From positions 1 to 53,327 of IMG/VR virus record IMGVR_UViG_3300025413_000034: DNA of 53,327 nucleotides. One strand, written 5' to 3'. The translations under genes were made by a program, and so were the position numbers. Below are positions 16,601-23,205 of this stretch, one piece after another (the first letter of the stretch is position 1; every line of letters begins with the position of its first letter). The notes under the pieces are model-generated. The model saw nothing but the letters and a program-made list of their open reading frames with translations, ran no database searches and was not told the origin of the DNA. Source of the DNA: a virus.

Positions 16601-17309
16601 CAGCCTGTTGAGCCACAGGAAGTTCTGTCACTTTGTTCTGTACATCAGGGATTGCCTGGAGAGTGGTAGTAGAGTTAGTTACCGCAGTCTGCACTGTAGC
16701 CGTTGCTGTATCGATCTTAGAGGAGACAGAGTCCAATGATATGGAAGTCAAAGAAGATGAGGGCGTTGGAGCAGGAGATTGCAAATTATCAACGTGATCG
16801 GATACAACTGTTGAAGGTGTTGAAGACGATGGATCAGGCGTTGGAGCGGGAGCAGGAGTTGACGAAACGGTTGACGAAGAGTTTGTTGAAGAGGAAGAAG
16901 TAGATGAAGAAGATAATGAGTCTGATGTTGGTGTTGGTGTTGGCTGTGATTGCGTCGTTTGGTTTGCTGCGAAGTCTGTGGAAGTAGATGGAGTCGTGGA
17001 TGTGGTTGGTGCTGGTGCTGGCGTTTGTTCTGGTGTTGGCGTTACCTGTGGCGCTTGTGACTGCGCTACTGGTGCGCTATTTGTTGTCGTGGAAGCCGCT
17101 ACAACTGTGGAAGTATCAACAACCGTGGCAACAACAATCGGCAGAGGCGCAACAACGCTCGTTGAATCGGTTGAAGAAGTCTGAGTAGTATCTGCATGTG
17201 CGGAGGTAGCAAAAGATAAGCAGAAGAGCGCTGCTCCTCCACCTAAACTTGCTGTGATGATACGTTTGCGTGAGTCAGATTGTGCTGCGAATGTACGCAG
17301 TGGTTTCAA
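13635..17309 (-). CDS. Giant secreted protein: signal peptide, PA14 lectin-like domain, Ala-rich coiled coil, C-terminal membrane anchor
   Basis: 1224 aa. TTG start at 17309 with GAGGGG about 5 nt upstream. Residues 1-40 are a signal peptide (basic start, ASLGGGAALFCLSFATS core, AHA-D cleavage site). Residues 40-170 are a Ser/Thr/Pro linker and 180-400 are helical. Residues ~405-560 form a PA14-like carbohydrate-binding domain (YAVYSDDGSKLYVDGTLAI, then LTIWYYENGGGAGVTLGWG). Residues ~730-1015 form an uninterrupted Ala/Lys/Asp coiled coil (KAAADKAAADKAAADK). A Pro-rich segment follows, then a short hydrophobic helix (KKILVITVAVGAVA) and a basic end RFRKR. No LPxTG is seen. It is probably exported and displayed across the wall. 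Its role (adhesin, exclusion, lysis, fibre) is open. Its position beside membrane mini-proteins is notable. Confidence 0.75.
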   Translation of the reverse strand: MKPLRTFAAQSDSRKRIITASLGGGAALFCLSFATSAHADTTQTSSTDSTSVVAPLPIVVATVVDTSTVVAASTTTNSAPVAQSQAPQVTPTPEQTPAPAPTTSTTPSTSTDFAANQTTQSQPTPTPTSDSLSSSSTSSSSTNSSSTVSSTPAPAPTPDPSSSTPSTVVSDHVDNLQSPAPTPSSSLTSISLDSVSSKIDTATATVQTAVTNSTTTLQAIPDVQNKVTELPVAQQAVADATTAINTATTAIAAATTALTTAQASAAVVPVAQAGVDAASATVANAIKDTTIAQSTVDSATATVASTNTILITTQDAQPALDAAAACTEGSACVHFYNTNAELGPLHDQIAPAQAAADAAVSAVPVAQATVDSATTQVATQEQALTDAANAAAQAQADANASAVTTTTNGVTATVYRATNGAAPSIANPTPILTTTVPNIAFNWGSGIVLNSGLADHVIIRFDGTITVPSDATAVKYAVYSDDGSKLYVDGTLAISNWRDQGPTWSPYSPTYSVTGGQTQQLTIWYYENGGGAGVTLGWGITKADGTGYFTTPGASAFAATTTTKDPVLVQAANTAVAALDPIKQSVLDAKATLNTATQTLTTAQAAVPTTAQAVVDAQAAYDAKLAERNAAWDAYNSAVHAASDNVAATAAAQVAYDQAQADLATAKENLTVAQQNLTQAQQNLTVQQTVLDLAQNTATRDANTANAAADTAVQAANTAATTLAQSTQTIQDEIAKKAAADAAAAKAAADALAAQQAADAQAAADALAAQQAAEAKAAADKEAADALAAKQLAEAKAAAEALAAQQAAAAEQAAKDAADAQSAAQAAADAKAAQEAAAAQALKDAQAAADAKAAADAKAAADAAAAAQAAKDAQAAAEAKAADEAKAAADAAAAKAEADAKAAQEAAAAQAAKDAQAAADAKAAADAAAAQAAKDAQAAADAAKAAADAKAAQDAADKAAADKAAADKAAADKAAADKAASDAKAAADKAAADKAAADAKAAQDAAAAKAAADAAKQTQTPTPAPTPPPAPPVVVVTTNTTAETYVPAVAPEKYLAPTAIQAFKEIGIVPNNAAQLPTDIPKPAPAEVLVPHVQVDVKGVENGGIQFFGTQSAPQVVQEDGKLTPPAPPPGSGLPIPPEAITTADTFIGQPGGTSFNAPDVAVPVIETPVTGAIAAVPGAQALNHAFVAMANIGNDMSPVTRKKAKKILVITVAVGAVARFRKR

Positions 17310-17343
17310 CTATTCCCCTCGGAACGTTAATGGCCTCGCTAAA

Positions 17344-17550
17344 TTATAGCGGTTTCCAATTCTTATTCACTATAAAGTTTTCCCCTCCAGAGTTAACAGA
17401 TTCGCCTTCAACTCCACGCCCTGGAGAAGACCATGTAACAACTGATGGATTTGCTACAGATTTAATCATTGGTTGAACATACTGAAATTCTTGTTTAATT
17501 CCACGACGTTGATTCACCATTAGAGTTTTACGATTAAGTTGTTTACTCAT
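17344..17550 (-). CDS. Hypothetical basic protein
   Basis: 68 aa (MSKQLNRKTLMVNQRRGIKQ), basic N-terminus, then 'SVVTWSSPGRGVEGE'. It overlaps the next-upstream gene by 8 nt. The family is not recognised. Its N-terminus is only loosely similar to the shared L-[SN]-x-x-[QE]-F motif of its neighbours and is not counted among them. Confidence 0.5.
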   Translation of the reverse strand: MSKQLNRKTLMVNQRRGIKQEFQYVQPMIKSVANPSVVTWSSPGRGVEGESVNSGGENFIVNKNWKPL

Positions 17551-17752
17551 TTTCTTCCTTTAAATACTTAATGGGATCGTGTCCTTTAAACTGCTTCTTT
17601 GATAATGGACGTGGACCACCACTTGGGGGAAGTTGCATCAAAGCCCCAATACCTTCAGCGGAGTATTGATGTGTAGCAATCTTATGAGCAGCCTGTTCTT
17701 GATCAGTCCTAATTTGAATGTTTGGTTGTTTGCGTGGTTTGTACTTTGACAT
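17543..17752 (-). CDS. Hypothetical protein with internal LSKKQF motif
   Basis: 69 aa. Residues 50-55 are LSKKQF, followed by GHDPIKYLKEENE, matching the motif found near the N-terminus of many other late-strand proteins here, but placed near the C-terminus. The start overlaps the upstream stop by one base. No domain is recognised. Confidence 0.5.
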   Translation of the reverse strand: MSKYKPRKQPNIQIRTDQEQAAHKIATHQYSAEGIGALMQLPPSGGPRPLSKKQFKGHDPIKYLKEENE

Positions 17753-18057
17753 TACGCAGGAGACCCGCCTGCAGCACCTGCTGCACTTGCTGCTGTGCCA
17801 CCTTCACCCATGCCGTTAGCGGTACCAAGACCCATAGAGTCTTCGTGCGCTTCTTGTGCTGGTGTTTCACTTGCTTCATCTGAGGTAGAGGTTACAAGAT
17901 TGCCAGCAGACATAGCACTTGTATAGGCAGGATACATAGTCCATGCATTACCGATTCCTGCATATGCTCCGAGAAGACCTTGACGCATAGCGCGATGGCG
18001 CTTCATTGCCTCAATATCGTGAGCCTTTTCAAACTGCTTGCGACTAAGATTGCTCAT
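17752..18057 (-). CDS. Hypothetical protein with N-terminal NLSRKQF motif
   Basis: 101 aa. Residues 3-9 are NLSRKQF, followed by a helix (EKAHDIEAMKRHRAMRQGLL), an aromatic stretch (AYAGIGNAWTMYPAYTS) and an acidic/Ala/Gly tail. It is the clearest example in the 17-18 kb cluster of the recurrent L-[SN]-x-x-[QE]-F tag. It overlaps the upstream mini-gene by 14 nt. Confidence 0.55.
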   Translation of the reverse strand: MSNLSRKQFEKAHDIEAMKRHRAMRQGLLGAYAGIGNAWTMYPAYTSAMSAGNLVTSTSDEASETPAQEAHEDSMGLGTANGMGEGGTAASAAGAAGGSPA

Positions 18058-18160
18058 TTAAGTTTCCTTGGTTGTAGTTACCGTATTGACCAGCGGGACT
18101 TCCGTACATGCCGTTACTAGCATGCTGGAACTGCATCACAGAAAGATTATTGTTTCCCAT
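18044..18160 (-). CDS. Mini-protein (38 aa) with N-terminal NLSVMQF motif
   Basis: 38 aa, ATG 18160 to TAG 18044: MGNNNLSVMQFQHASNGMYG then a Gly/Tyr/Asn-rich end. Residues 5-11 match the tag motif. It overlaps both neighbours by 14 nt, filling what would otherwise be a gap. The motif match and tight packing argue it is real. It consists of little more than the tag and a short tail. Confidence 0.55.
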   Translation of the reverse strand: MGNNNLSVMQFQHASNGMYGSPAGQYGNYNQGNLNEQS

Positions 18161-18353
18161 AGTTGAAAACCCCTTCTGGATCAAAGACTGTGCGAGACTG
18201 TAAAACTAGCGGTGTGCCAATCTCACGAGCGTGGTGACCACAGAAGAGAAGTTCTCCTGAAGTAAGGATCGCTCTAACCTTTGCTTGGGCGCCGCACTTA
18301 TCACACCGATCAAGCGCGGTAAACTCAACCTGCGCTTCAAGGGTAGTTGTCAT
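18147..18353 (-). CDS. DUF7455-like zinc protein
   Basis: 68 aa from ATG 18353 (MTTTLEAQVEFTALDRCDKC). 'LDRCDKCGAQAKVRAIL' plus 'GELLFCGHHAREIG' (C-x2-C ... C-x-H-H) matches a small zinc-ribbon protein conserved in Actinobacteria (DUF7455 type). An upstream start at 18404 would add 17 residues without support. Its presence points to an actinobacterial host lineage. Function is not known. Confidence 0.7.
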   Translation of the reverse strand: MTTTLEAQVEFTALDRCDKCGAQAKVRAILTSGELLFCGHHAREIGTPLVLQSRTVFDPEGVFNYGKQ

Positions 18354-18381
18354 GGCTTTAGTTTGCCCTCTTTTTCTTCCC

Positions 18382-18507
18382 GTGTATGGGCATAATAGGA
18401 CCATAGACGCTTACACAACTAGGTATACCTGCGAACTATGTGGTACTCGTTATGTAGTACCATCGATGGCTCGGCATTGCGAAAAGAAACATATGGAGGA
18501 TGAATAA
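18382..18507 (+). CDS. Possible small zinc-finger protein coupled to FmdB-like gene
   Basis: A frame from GTG 18382 to TAA 18507 gives about 41 aa with 'YTCELCGTRYVVPS' and 'RHCEKKHMEDE', a C-x2-C ... H-x4-H finger. Its TAA overlaps the next ATG as TAATG, the same coupling used throughout this genome. There is no good ribosome site at the GTG, so the start is uncertain. An internal ATG would lose the first Cys pair. Confidence 0.4.
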   Translation: MYGHNRTIDAYTTRYTCELCGTRYVVPSMARHCEKKHMEDE

Positions 18508-18692
18508 TGGCGGTTTACGAATACTCATGCATTGAATGCGATGTTACGCAAGAGAAAGAGCGTAGCGTTCACGACCCAGAACCAGAATACTTCTGTGAAT
18601 CATGCGGCTACGCTCTTACGAGAGTCTTCTCTCCGTTTGGTCTATCTTTTAAAGGTGGAGGTTTTTACTCCACAGATGGACGTAACGTTTAG
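18507..18692 (+). CDS. FmdB-family zinc-ribbon protein
   Basis: 61 aa. 'MAVYEYSCIECDVTQEKERS' with 'YFCESCGYALTRVFSPFG' is the FmdB-type putative regulatory zinc ribbon (C-x2-C ... C-x2-C). GGAGGATGAATA precedes the ATG. It is a plus-strand gene inside the minus-strand late block and converges on the membrane-protein gene (4-nt overlap). Confidence 0.7.
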   Translation: MAVYEYSCIECDVTQEKERSVHDPEPEYFCESCGYALTRVFSPFGLSFKGGGFYSTDGRNV

Positions 18693-19132
18693 TTGTAGTT
18701 AGGATCAATTACTGCTGGAGTTGGTGCCTCAGTTGACACTGGAGCAGCGGCATCTGCAACTGGTGCTGCAGGAGTTGGCGCAACAGCGATAGACCCAGTA
18801 GCAGCAGAGACTGTGATGTCTGCACCTTGCTGACGAGCCTGAACCTGTAGGTCTGCTGCAGTTGTGGCCTGGGTGTCAACAGCAGCAAATGCGGCGTTGA
18901 TCTCATCGAGAGTCAACTTGCCATCATCCATAAATCCACGAGCAAGTTTTTCAACGATTGTTGCGGTGGCTGTTAGACCTGCAACTGTCATAGCCTTAAG
19001 AGTTGAGATGTGGGCGATAGCACCAGCACCGATAACTCCGAGTGCACTTGCTGTAAACGCTGCGACGATACGCATGAGGACGTTCCAGAATAACTTGTAT
19101 GTATCAAAAATCTTTTTCATGAGTATCCCCAC
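18689..19132 (-). CDS. Membrane protein with EF-hand-like loop, holin candidate
   Basis: 147 aa. The start is GTG 19132 with GGGGAGG 7 nt upstream; an ATG four codons later is farther from that site. Residues ~10-75 contain two hydrophobic helices (FWNVLMRIVAAFTASALGVI and KAMTVAGLTATATIVEKL). 'DDGKLTLDEINAAF' looks like a Ca-binding-type loop or a conserved holin cytoplasmic turn, and the C-terminal 60 residues are Ala/Pro/Thr-rich. The layout resembles actinophage holins. Confidence 0.5.
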   Translation of the reverse strand: MGILMKKIFDTYKLFWNVLMRIVAAFTASALGVIGAGAIAHISTLKAMTVAGLTATATIVEKLARGFMDDGKLTLDEINAAFAAVDTQATTAADLQVQARQQGADITVSAATGSIAVAPTPAAPVADAAAPVSTEAPTPAVIDPNYN

Positions 19133-19145
19133 GGTAAAGCCTCCC

Positions 19146-19607
19146 CTAGTTTACTTTCTCGGCGTCAATGCCTTCCTTACGATACATTTTAACATTCTTC
19201 TTCTTGTCATCGTAGGCTTTCTTAACCTCAAAATGGGGTAGGACCTGCTCCTCAAGAATCTGCTTCTTGATCTTCTTGTCCTTCTCGTCATTATCGATGG
19301 GGCGCATATACAACTGGTCATACGGCACGCCATGCTTATGGAGCCAGTTCTTGGTATCAGAACGGTAGTGGGCAGACCTAGCGGTCAAGATAATGACATC
19401 TCTACCCTTCTGCTTTGCCTCTTTAGCGAGGGCGACCATGTGAGGAAATGCATCGGCATGATCAGCAGCCTGACGGAACTCATCACTATCGATCTTGTGG
19501 AGGGCTTCGTAGTCCTTGATATCCGCCAGAGTTCCATCTAGGTCAAAGATGACAGCCTTTTTACCGCGCTTATTCTTGCCAGTCTCAAAGGAGTCGTTTT
19601 TATTCAT
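19146..19607 (-). CDS. HAD-superfamily phosphatase, polynucleotide-kinase 3'-phosphatase-like
   Basis: 153 aa. 'KKAVIFDLDGTLADIKDYE' carries the HAD nucleophile motif (D22 and D24), 'GRDVIILTARSAHYRSDTKN' is motif II, and 'YDQLYMRPIDNDEKDKKIKK' leads into motif III Lys, followed by 'AYDDKKKNVKMYRKEGI' as the acidic motif. The order and 'ILTAR...TKNWL' spacing match the phosphatase half of T4-type Pnkp. The kinase half is absent. It may trim 3'-phosphates in nucleic-acid repair or RNA-repair countermeasures. Confidence 0.75.
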   Translation of the reverse strand: MNKNDSFETGKNKRGKKAVIFDLDGTLADIKDYEALHKIDSDEFRQAADHADAFPHMVALAKEAKQKGRDVIILTARSAHYRSDTKNWLHKHGVPYDQLYMRPIDNDEKDKKIKKQILEEQVLPHFEVKKAYDDKKKNVKMYRKEGIDAEKVN

Positions 19608-19617
19608 AAGGCTATTA

Positions 19618-19935
19618 TCAGTCAGCCTGAATGCCGATACTCTCTAAATACTTGTCTTTCTCTGTTAGGAGATAGGTCTTGATCTGTTCTTGTCGTTCTG
19701 CAATCTGTTCTTCTGTCTTGGTAATCATCTCTTCGTCTAATTCTTCCTTGTGCTCGTTAAACTGCTCTACTGCGTAGTCCAGTACTGATTGAAATCCTGC
19801 TGCTTGAATCTGGGCCGCAGTCCAGCGGTCCTCTGCTTCCTTATTGCGCTTTGCAATAAGTGCATCTAGTTGAAGAGCCTGACGCTCTTCGATCTTCTTC
19901 TGTCGGTTTGACTTATAAAGAGTCTCTTCGCTCAC
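19618..19935 (-). CDS. Charged helical hypothetical protein
   Basis: 105 aa, nearly all helix-forming Lys/Glu/Gln (KSNRQKKIEERQALQLDAL; EEMITKTEEQIAERQEQIK). No family is recognised. It is coupled (ATGA) to the Ntn-hydrolase gene immediately upstream, so it could be a partner or substrate of that enzyme; this is inference. Confidence 0.5.
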   Translation of the reverse strand: MSEETLYKSNRQKKIEERQALQLDALIAKRNKEAEDRWTAAQIQAAGFQSVLDYAVEQFNEHKEELDEEMITKTEEQIAERQEQIKTYLLTEKDKYLESIGIQAD

Positions 19936-20480
19936 TTATATTGCTCCATAGTCGTTAGTGGTCCTGATGAGTAGACGCTAAACCTGCAAGCGATCTCAAC
20001 TGCTTCTTCTGGATTGGCTCCAGCCGCCAAAGCGCCCAATGCGTAGTTCTCTCCAGAACCCACAGCATACAGGCCATCGCCCGTTCTACAAACTGAGAGA
20101 TCATCAGCAACGTCGAATAACTCTCCGCAGACTGCGATCAAGAAGTGAAAGCGCTGCTCGTTAGCCTTGCCATCGCCCTTGCCCTCATTGAAGTCGTAGC
20201 CATTCTCTGTCAAACACTTGCGCATGGATGGCATCGCCTTGGTTATAACAAAATGATAAACGTCTTTTCTATCGGTGGCAGTAACCTTAGGTGGTACCCA
20301 GAAGTGCTGCACGATGTCGCATGGACTGACTTCACCACTGCCTGCAACTAAGAATGCGCCTCTTTGGGCGATCTTCTTCATATCAGGATGATTAAAGCGG
20401 CGACCTTGATCGTCAGTCACTTGATTGTCAGCAACAATGACGCATCTGTCTTCGTACTGGACTCCCACGATGGTTGTCAT
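19932..20480 (-). CDS. Proteasome beta/HslV-like Ntn hydrolase
   Basis: 182 aa, close to HslV length. After Met removal the chain begins 'TTIVGVQYEDRCVIVADNQV', with Thr1 as N-terminal nucleophile and Asp17. Lys34 or Lys35 follows in 'NHPDMKKIAQ', as in the HslV catalytic triad. 'GLYAVGSGENYALGALAAG' is the conserved Gly-Ser-Gly segment, and the end 'EEAVEIACRFSVYSSGPL' also matches HslV. It should self-assemble as a threonine peptidase. No HslU-like unfoldase is in the window. It may work with a host ATPase, process virion proteins, or degrade host factors. ATGA couples it to the next gene. Confidence 0.8.
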   Translation of the reverse strand: MTTIVGVQYEDRCVIVADNQVTDDQGRRFNHPDMKKIAQRGAFLVAGSGEVSPCDIVQHFWVPPKVTATDRKDVYHFVITKAMPSMRKCLTENGYDFNEGKGDGKANEQRFHFLIAVCGELFDVADDLSVCRTGDGLYAVGSGENYALGALAAGANPEEAVEIACRFSVYSSGPLTTMEQYK

Positions 20481-20555
20481 CTCTACCCCCTAATAAGGAA
20501 CCACCCCAGAATACCAGTTCTGGAGGGGCTCCGAAAGGGTGTCGGAAATGTCCGA

Positions 20556-21101
20556 TTAGTCCAAATCTGAGTAGAAATGGCTTTTTTTGAGATTACAGAT
20601 TCCATGAGCGGGTCTTACGTTTTCTAGCGTATCTGGTCCACCTTTTGAGATAGGAACTAAATGGTCTATGTGAAAGCCTTTTTGCCACCCCTGTAATCCC
20701 ACCTGTCTTGGGGCTTCCAGGTCAATTTCCTCAAAGCACACATGGCAAATAACGCCGTAAGTTTCGAGTACTTGTTGCTCTAGGTATTTTTCATAGCCAT
20801 TTTCATGTTTTCTGGCTCTTCTTCTCCGTTTATGCTCTCTACTAACTTCTGGATGGTTTTCTCTAAACTTTTTCTGGGACTCTGCATTTTTTTCAGGGTT
20901 TTCTTTTGCCCATCTCATAGCCCGTTTTGAAGCAAGAGATTTTTGTTCTTGTACATACTCTGGGTTTAACTTTTTTAGTGTAGTTTTTCGCCAAATTTTC
21001 ATGTATTCATTTTTTGCAAACTTACAGGCATCACAAGGTACTTCTTTTGCATCGTAGTGTTTGTTATACCCTGTACGGGTCCCACAATACTCGTTCGTCA
21101 T
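20556..21101 (-). CDS. HNH endonuclease with N-terminal GTxxGY zinc module
   Basis: 181 aa. The N-terminal module 'CGTRTGYNKHYDAKE' with 'PCDACKFAKNEYMKIWR' is followed by a basic Lys/Arg linker. The C-terminal HNH domain has 'CHVC', 'HIDHLVPISKGGPDTLENV' and 'HGICNLKKS'. HNH proteins are typically free-standing homing or nicking endonucleases. The N-terminal module recurs in the HNH protein at 27 kb and inside the integrase. It stands alone, with hairpin-bearing spacers, between the endolysin and Ntn-hydrolase genes, consistent with a mobile insertion. Confidence 0.85.
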   Translation of the reverse strand: MTNEYCGTRTGYNKHYDAKEVPCDACKFAKNEYMKIWRKTTLKKLNPEYVQEQKSLASKRAMRWAKENPEKNAESQKKFRENHPEVSREHKRRRRARKHENGYEKYLEQQVLETYGVICHVCFEEIDLEAPRQVGLQGWQKGFHIDHLVPISKGGPDTLENVRPAHGICNLKKSHFYSDLD

Positions 21102-21118
21102 CTTATGAGCATAACACC

Positions 21119-21928
21119 TTAATCAAGGTGTTTCATGATTTCAGCCCAAGTAGCAGGTCCTACGATTCCGTTAGAGTCTAGGTGATCGTGGCTATCCTGG
21201 ATAGCGATGACAGCCTTCTTGGTAGCAGGACCGTAATCGCCATCAGCGTCCAAATCAAGGGCTTGCTGGATCAACTTGACCCCATCACCCGTGTCCCCTG
21301 GCTTGATGGTCCCTGGGAAGGCTGGAAGGGCCTTAGGAGCCGCTGGGGTGGCTGGGTGGTCTGATGTTGCTCCAACGTAGTCTGGGCGCCCGAAACCGAC
21401 CACAGAGCACCATAGATGGCGCTTGTTATCGACCTTGTAGCCACGGACGTTCATGGCGCACTCGCCGCCGTTGTTAGGAGATCCCTTAGGCTTTGAGTCT
21501 GGGGTCGTGTTGCCTTCTACGGTGGTGATGGTGCCATCGCCGTTGTCCTTGACCACGATACCTACGTGCTGGATTGGGCTATTAGGAAGGGCGTGAGGAA
21601 CGAAGGAGAAATAGACGAGGTCTCCTGGCTGTGGGTGAGCATTTGCTGCATCTGCCCACTTACCAGCCTTCTTGAAAGCCGCGACTCCGTTTGGAGTGTA
21701 GACAGTGTTAGGAATAGTTACACCAGCCTGCTTAGCGCACCACATCATGAGTGAGCCGCACCATGCCTGGAAGTTAGCGCCAGTAAATGCGCCGTAGAGT
21801 GTCTCGTTATCCTTTGGACCCTCAATAACGCCAACCTGTGACTTAGCAACTTCGAGCATACGAGCCGCTGTTCCTGGTTGTGCGGTTGTTACTGGTGGTA
21901 CTGGATTTCCTACATTACCTAGTGCCAT
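21119..21928 (-). CDS. Endolysin: CHAP amidase/endopeptidase with peptidoglycan-binding domain
   Basis: 269 aa. The CHAP domain spans about residues 20-180: the catalytic Cys57 lies in 'NFQAWCGSLMMWCAKQAG', His121 in 'SPIQHVGIVV' and the acidic/polar partner in 'TTVEGNTTPD'. After a Pro/Ala linker, residues ~205-265 form a PG_binding_1 domain (GDGVKLIQQALDLDADGDYG, then GIVGPATWAEIMKHL). There is no signal peptide, so a holin is needed for access to the wall. It heads the lysis end of the late region. Confidence 0.9.
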   Translation of the reverse strand: MALGNVGNPVPPVTTAQPGTAARMLEVAKSQVGVIEGPKDNETLYGAFTGANFQAWCGSLMMWCAKQAGVTIPNTVYTPNGVAAFKKAGKWADAANAHPQPGDLVYFSFVPHALPNSPIQHVGIVVKDNGDGTITTVEGNTTPDSKPKGSPNNGGECAMNVRGYKVDNKRHLWCSVVGFGRPDYVGATSDHPATPAAPKALPAFPGTIKPGDTGDGVKLIQQALDLDADGDYGPATKKAVIAIQDSHDHLDSNGIVGPATWAEIMKHLD

Positions 21929-21946
21929 TCTTATTCCTTTTCTTTA

Positions 21947-22306
21947 TTAATGGTGGAAATGTTCTCCGTCAATAGTCGTATGTTCCATATCTGGATATTG
22001 GTTATGATCATGATGATGTAATGCAATTAGTTCACGATGCGACAACTCATGATCATAGTTAGGGTCAATTGGACGAACACCTGGAATGTGAGAGTCTTCA
22101 TGGGTATTGCGGTACTGAGCATGCCGACCCATCATATGGCCATTATTAGACTGAAGATGGTCAAGAAGATCTTGGTGGTCATGAGTGTGTACGGAACGAG
22201 TGCGCTCAATCTCAGCACCTGCAGCAGCCATTCTGCCTGCTTCGTGCATACGCTGATAAGCAGCAATGTCTTCTGGGTCTAGATGGATCTCAAAATCTTC
22301 GCTCAT
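21947..22306 (-). CDS. Histidine-rich protein
   Basis: 119 aa from ATG 22306 (MSEDFEIHLDPEDIAAYQRM). At least 20 His residues, many clustered (HTHDHQDLLDHL; ELIALHHHDHNQYP; GEHFHH). Possible metal buffering or pH-sensitive binding; no family is recognised. A GTG at 22339 would add 11 residues but would abut the divergent gene start. It lies immediately upstream of the endolysin. Confidence 0.55.
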   Translation of the reverse strand: MSEDFEIHLDPEDIAAYQRMHEAGRMAAAGAEIERTRSVHTHDHQDLLDHLQSNNGHMMGRHAQYRNTHEDSHIPGVRPIDPNYDHELSHRELIALHHHDHNQYPDMEHTTIDGEHFHH

Positions 22307-22324
22307 GCCCACATTGTGACAGTG

Positions 22325-22333
22325 TGATAGGTT
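22325..22333 (+). promoter_or_regulatory. Extended -10 promoter for a leaderless gene
   Basis: TG-A-TAGGTT (TANNNT-type -10 with an extended TG) ends 6 nt before the ATG at 22340, so the transcript would start at or near the ATG. The same TGN-TAGGYT arrangement occurs 7 nt before the ATG at 27074, and TGATAGGTT recurs on the minus strand upstream of the RNR gene. Confidence 0.5.
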
Positions 22334-22339
22334 TGCCAC

Positions 22340-22840
22340 ATGTCAAAAGTAGTAAAATTAAGCAAAGAAGAAGTAAGAGCCTGCGCAGATATTGCCCTTA
22401 ATCGCTGGATGATGAAGTGGGGATCTGTAGACCGCCCTAATTATGCAGGAGACAATAAGGCTAAGTTAGAGCCAGAGATTGCCGCCAACGTCAGAACGAT
22501 CGTTGCTGAGTATGCCGTAGCCAAACTCTACAAGCAGTCATTTACATTTCCCTTTTACACCAATGAAGAGCACCCATTTAGAAAAGACATTGCTGATGTG
22601 GGCACAAACATTGAAGTCAAATCCATCCGCACTCGTGATGAGATTCCAGTCTTTCCTAAAGATATACGACCTGGATGGCTGCTCGTGGGCGCTCGCGTGC
22701 TAGACCGCGACTACTACTCAGAGGTAGAGGTATTTGGTTGGATTAAGATGGAGGATGTGCAACGTGATGAGTGGCTCTATGCGCCAGAAGGTTCGTGGAG
22801 AATCCCACTAGATCAGTTTAGCGACGAGCCTATCGCTTAG
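22340..22840 (+). CDS. PD-(D/E)xK-type nuclease-like phage protein
   Basis: 166 aa. A helix with Glu57 (RTIVAEYAVAKLYKQ) is followed by 'RKDIADVGTNIEVKSIRTRD', giving Asp86 and Glu92-x-Lys94, the PD-(D/E)xK core. Then come hydrophobic strands ('GWLLVGARVLDRDYYSEVEV' and 'FGWIKMEDV'). This fold underlies many restriction, recombination and repair nucleases; the substrate is not evident. It is leaderless by position and transcribed divergently from the His-rich gene. Confidence 0.7.
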   Translation: MSKVVKLSKEEVRACADIALNRWMMKWGSVDRPNYAGDNKAKLEPEIAANVRTIVAEYAVAKLYKQSFTFPFYTNEEHPFRKDIADVGTNIEVKSIRTRDEIPVFPKDIRPGWLLVGARVLDRDYYSEVEVFGWIKMEDVQRDEWLYAPEGSWRIPLDQFSDEPIA

Positions 22841-23042
22841 GCTCCCAGTGCTTATGCTCCTGGCCTTCTTGGAATGCGCCATCAGCATGCATCTGGTTAT
22901 GCATCTCTTCAATCTCAGAAGGACCAACGCCACCCCAACCTTGGGCTGGAGCACCCTTGTGATAACTGTGGATGTGCCACTTCGTTAGATGACGGCTATT
23001 AGGCTTTGGAACCCACTTAGTCTTCTTTGGCTCTTCGATCAT
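22830..23042 (-). CDS. Small His/Trp-rich hypothetical protein
   Basis: 70 aa (MIEEPKKTKWVPKPNSRHLT, then WHIHSYHKGAPAQGWGG). Rich in His and Trp. It overlaps the end of the convergent plus-strand gene by 11 nt, and its ATG overlaps the upstream mini-gene stop as ATGA. The family is not recognised. Confidence 0.45.
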   Translation of the reverse strand: MIEEPKKTKWVPKPNSRHLTKWHIHSYHKGAPAQGWGGVGPSEIEEMHNQMHADGAFQEGQEHKHWEPKR

Positions 23043-23137
23043 TTGGCAATCTCACAGATGCACTTGCAGGAATCAACCACACAGACGCCGCTCTCCATGT
23101 CATGGAAGCACTTGCTGCACTTGAAGGTGATGGTCAT
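23039..23137 (-). CDS. Cys-rich mini-protein (32 aa)
   Basis: MTITFKCSKCFHDMESGVCV then a C-x-C-x-C end (CKCIC). Six Cys in 32 residues suggest one or two bound metals. Coupled by ATGA to the next gene. Too short for family assignment. Confidence 0.45.
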   Translation of the reverse strand: MTITFKCSKCFHDMESGVCVVDSCKCICEIAK

Positions 23138-23155
23138 AGCAGAAGTATGAAACAC

Positions 23156-23190
23156 GGGGCGCAATTTTATTTGTCAAAGTCTCGCGCCCC
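23156..23190. other. GC-rich inverted repeat
   Basis: GGGGCGC (23156-23162) and GCGCCCC (23184-23190) flank an AT-rich 21-nt loop that contains a consensus TTGACA (minus strand, 23172-23177). It could be a promoter with operator arms for the Cys-rich mini-gene or a terminator for the cupin side. Confidence 0.35.
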
Positions 23191-23205
23191 CTGGGTTATT
23201 TCTTC

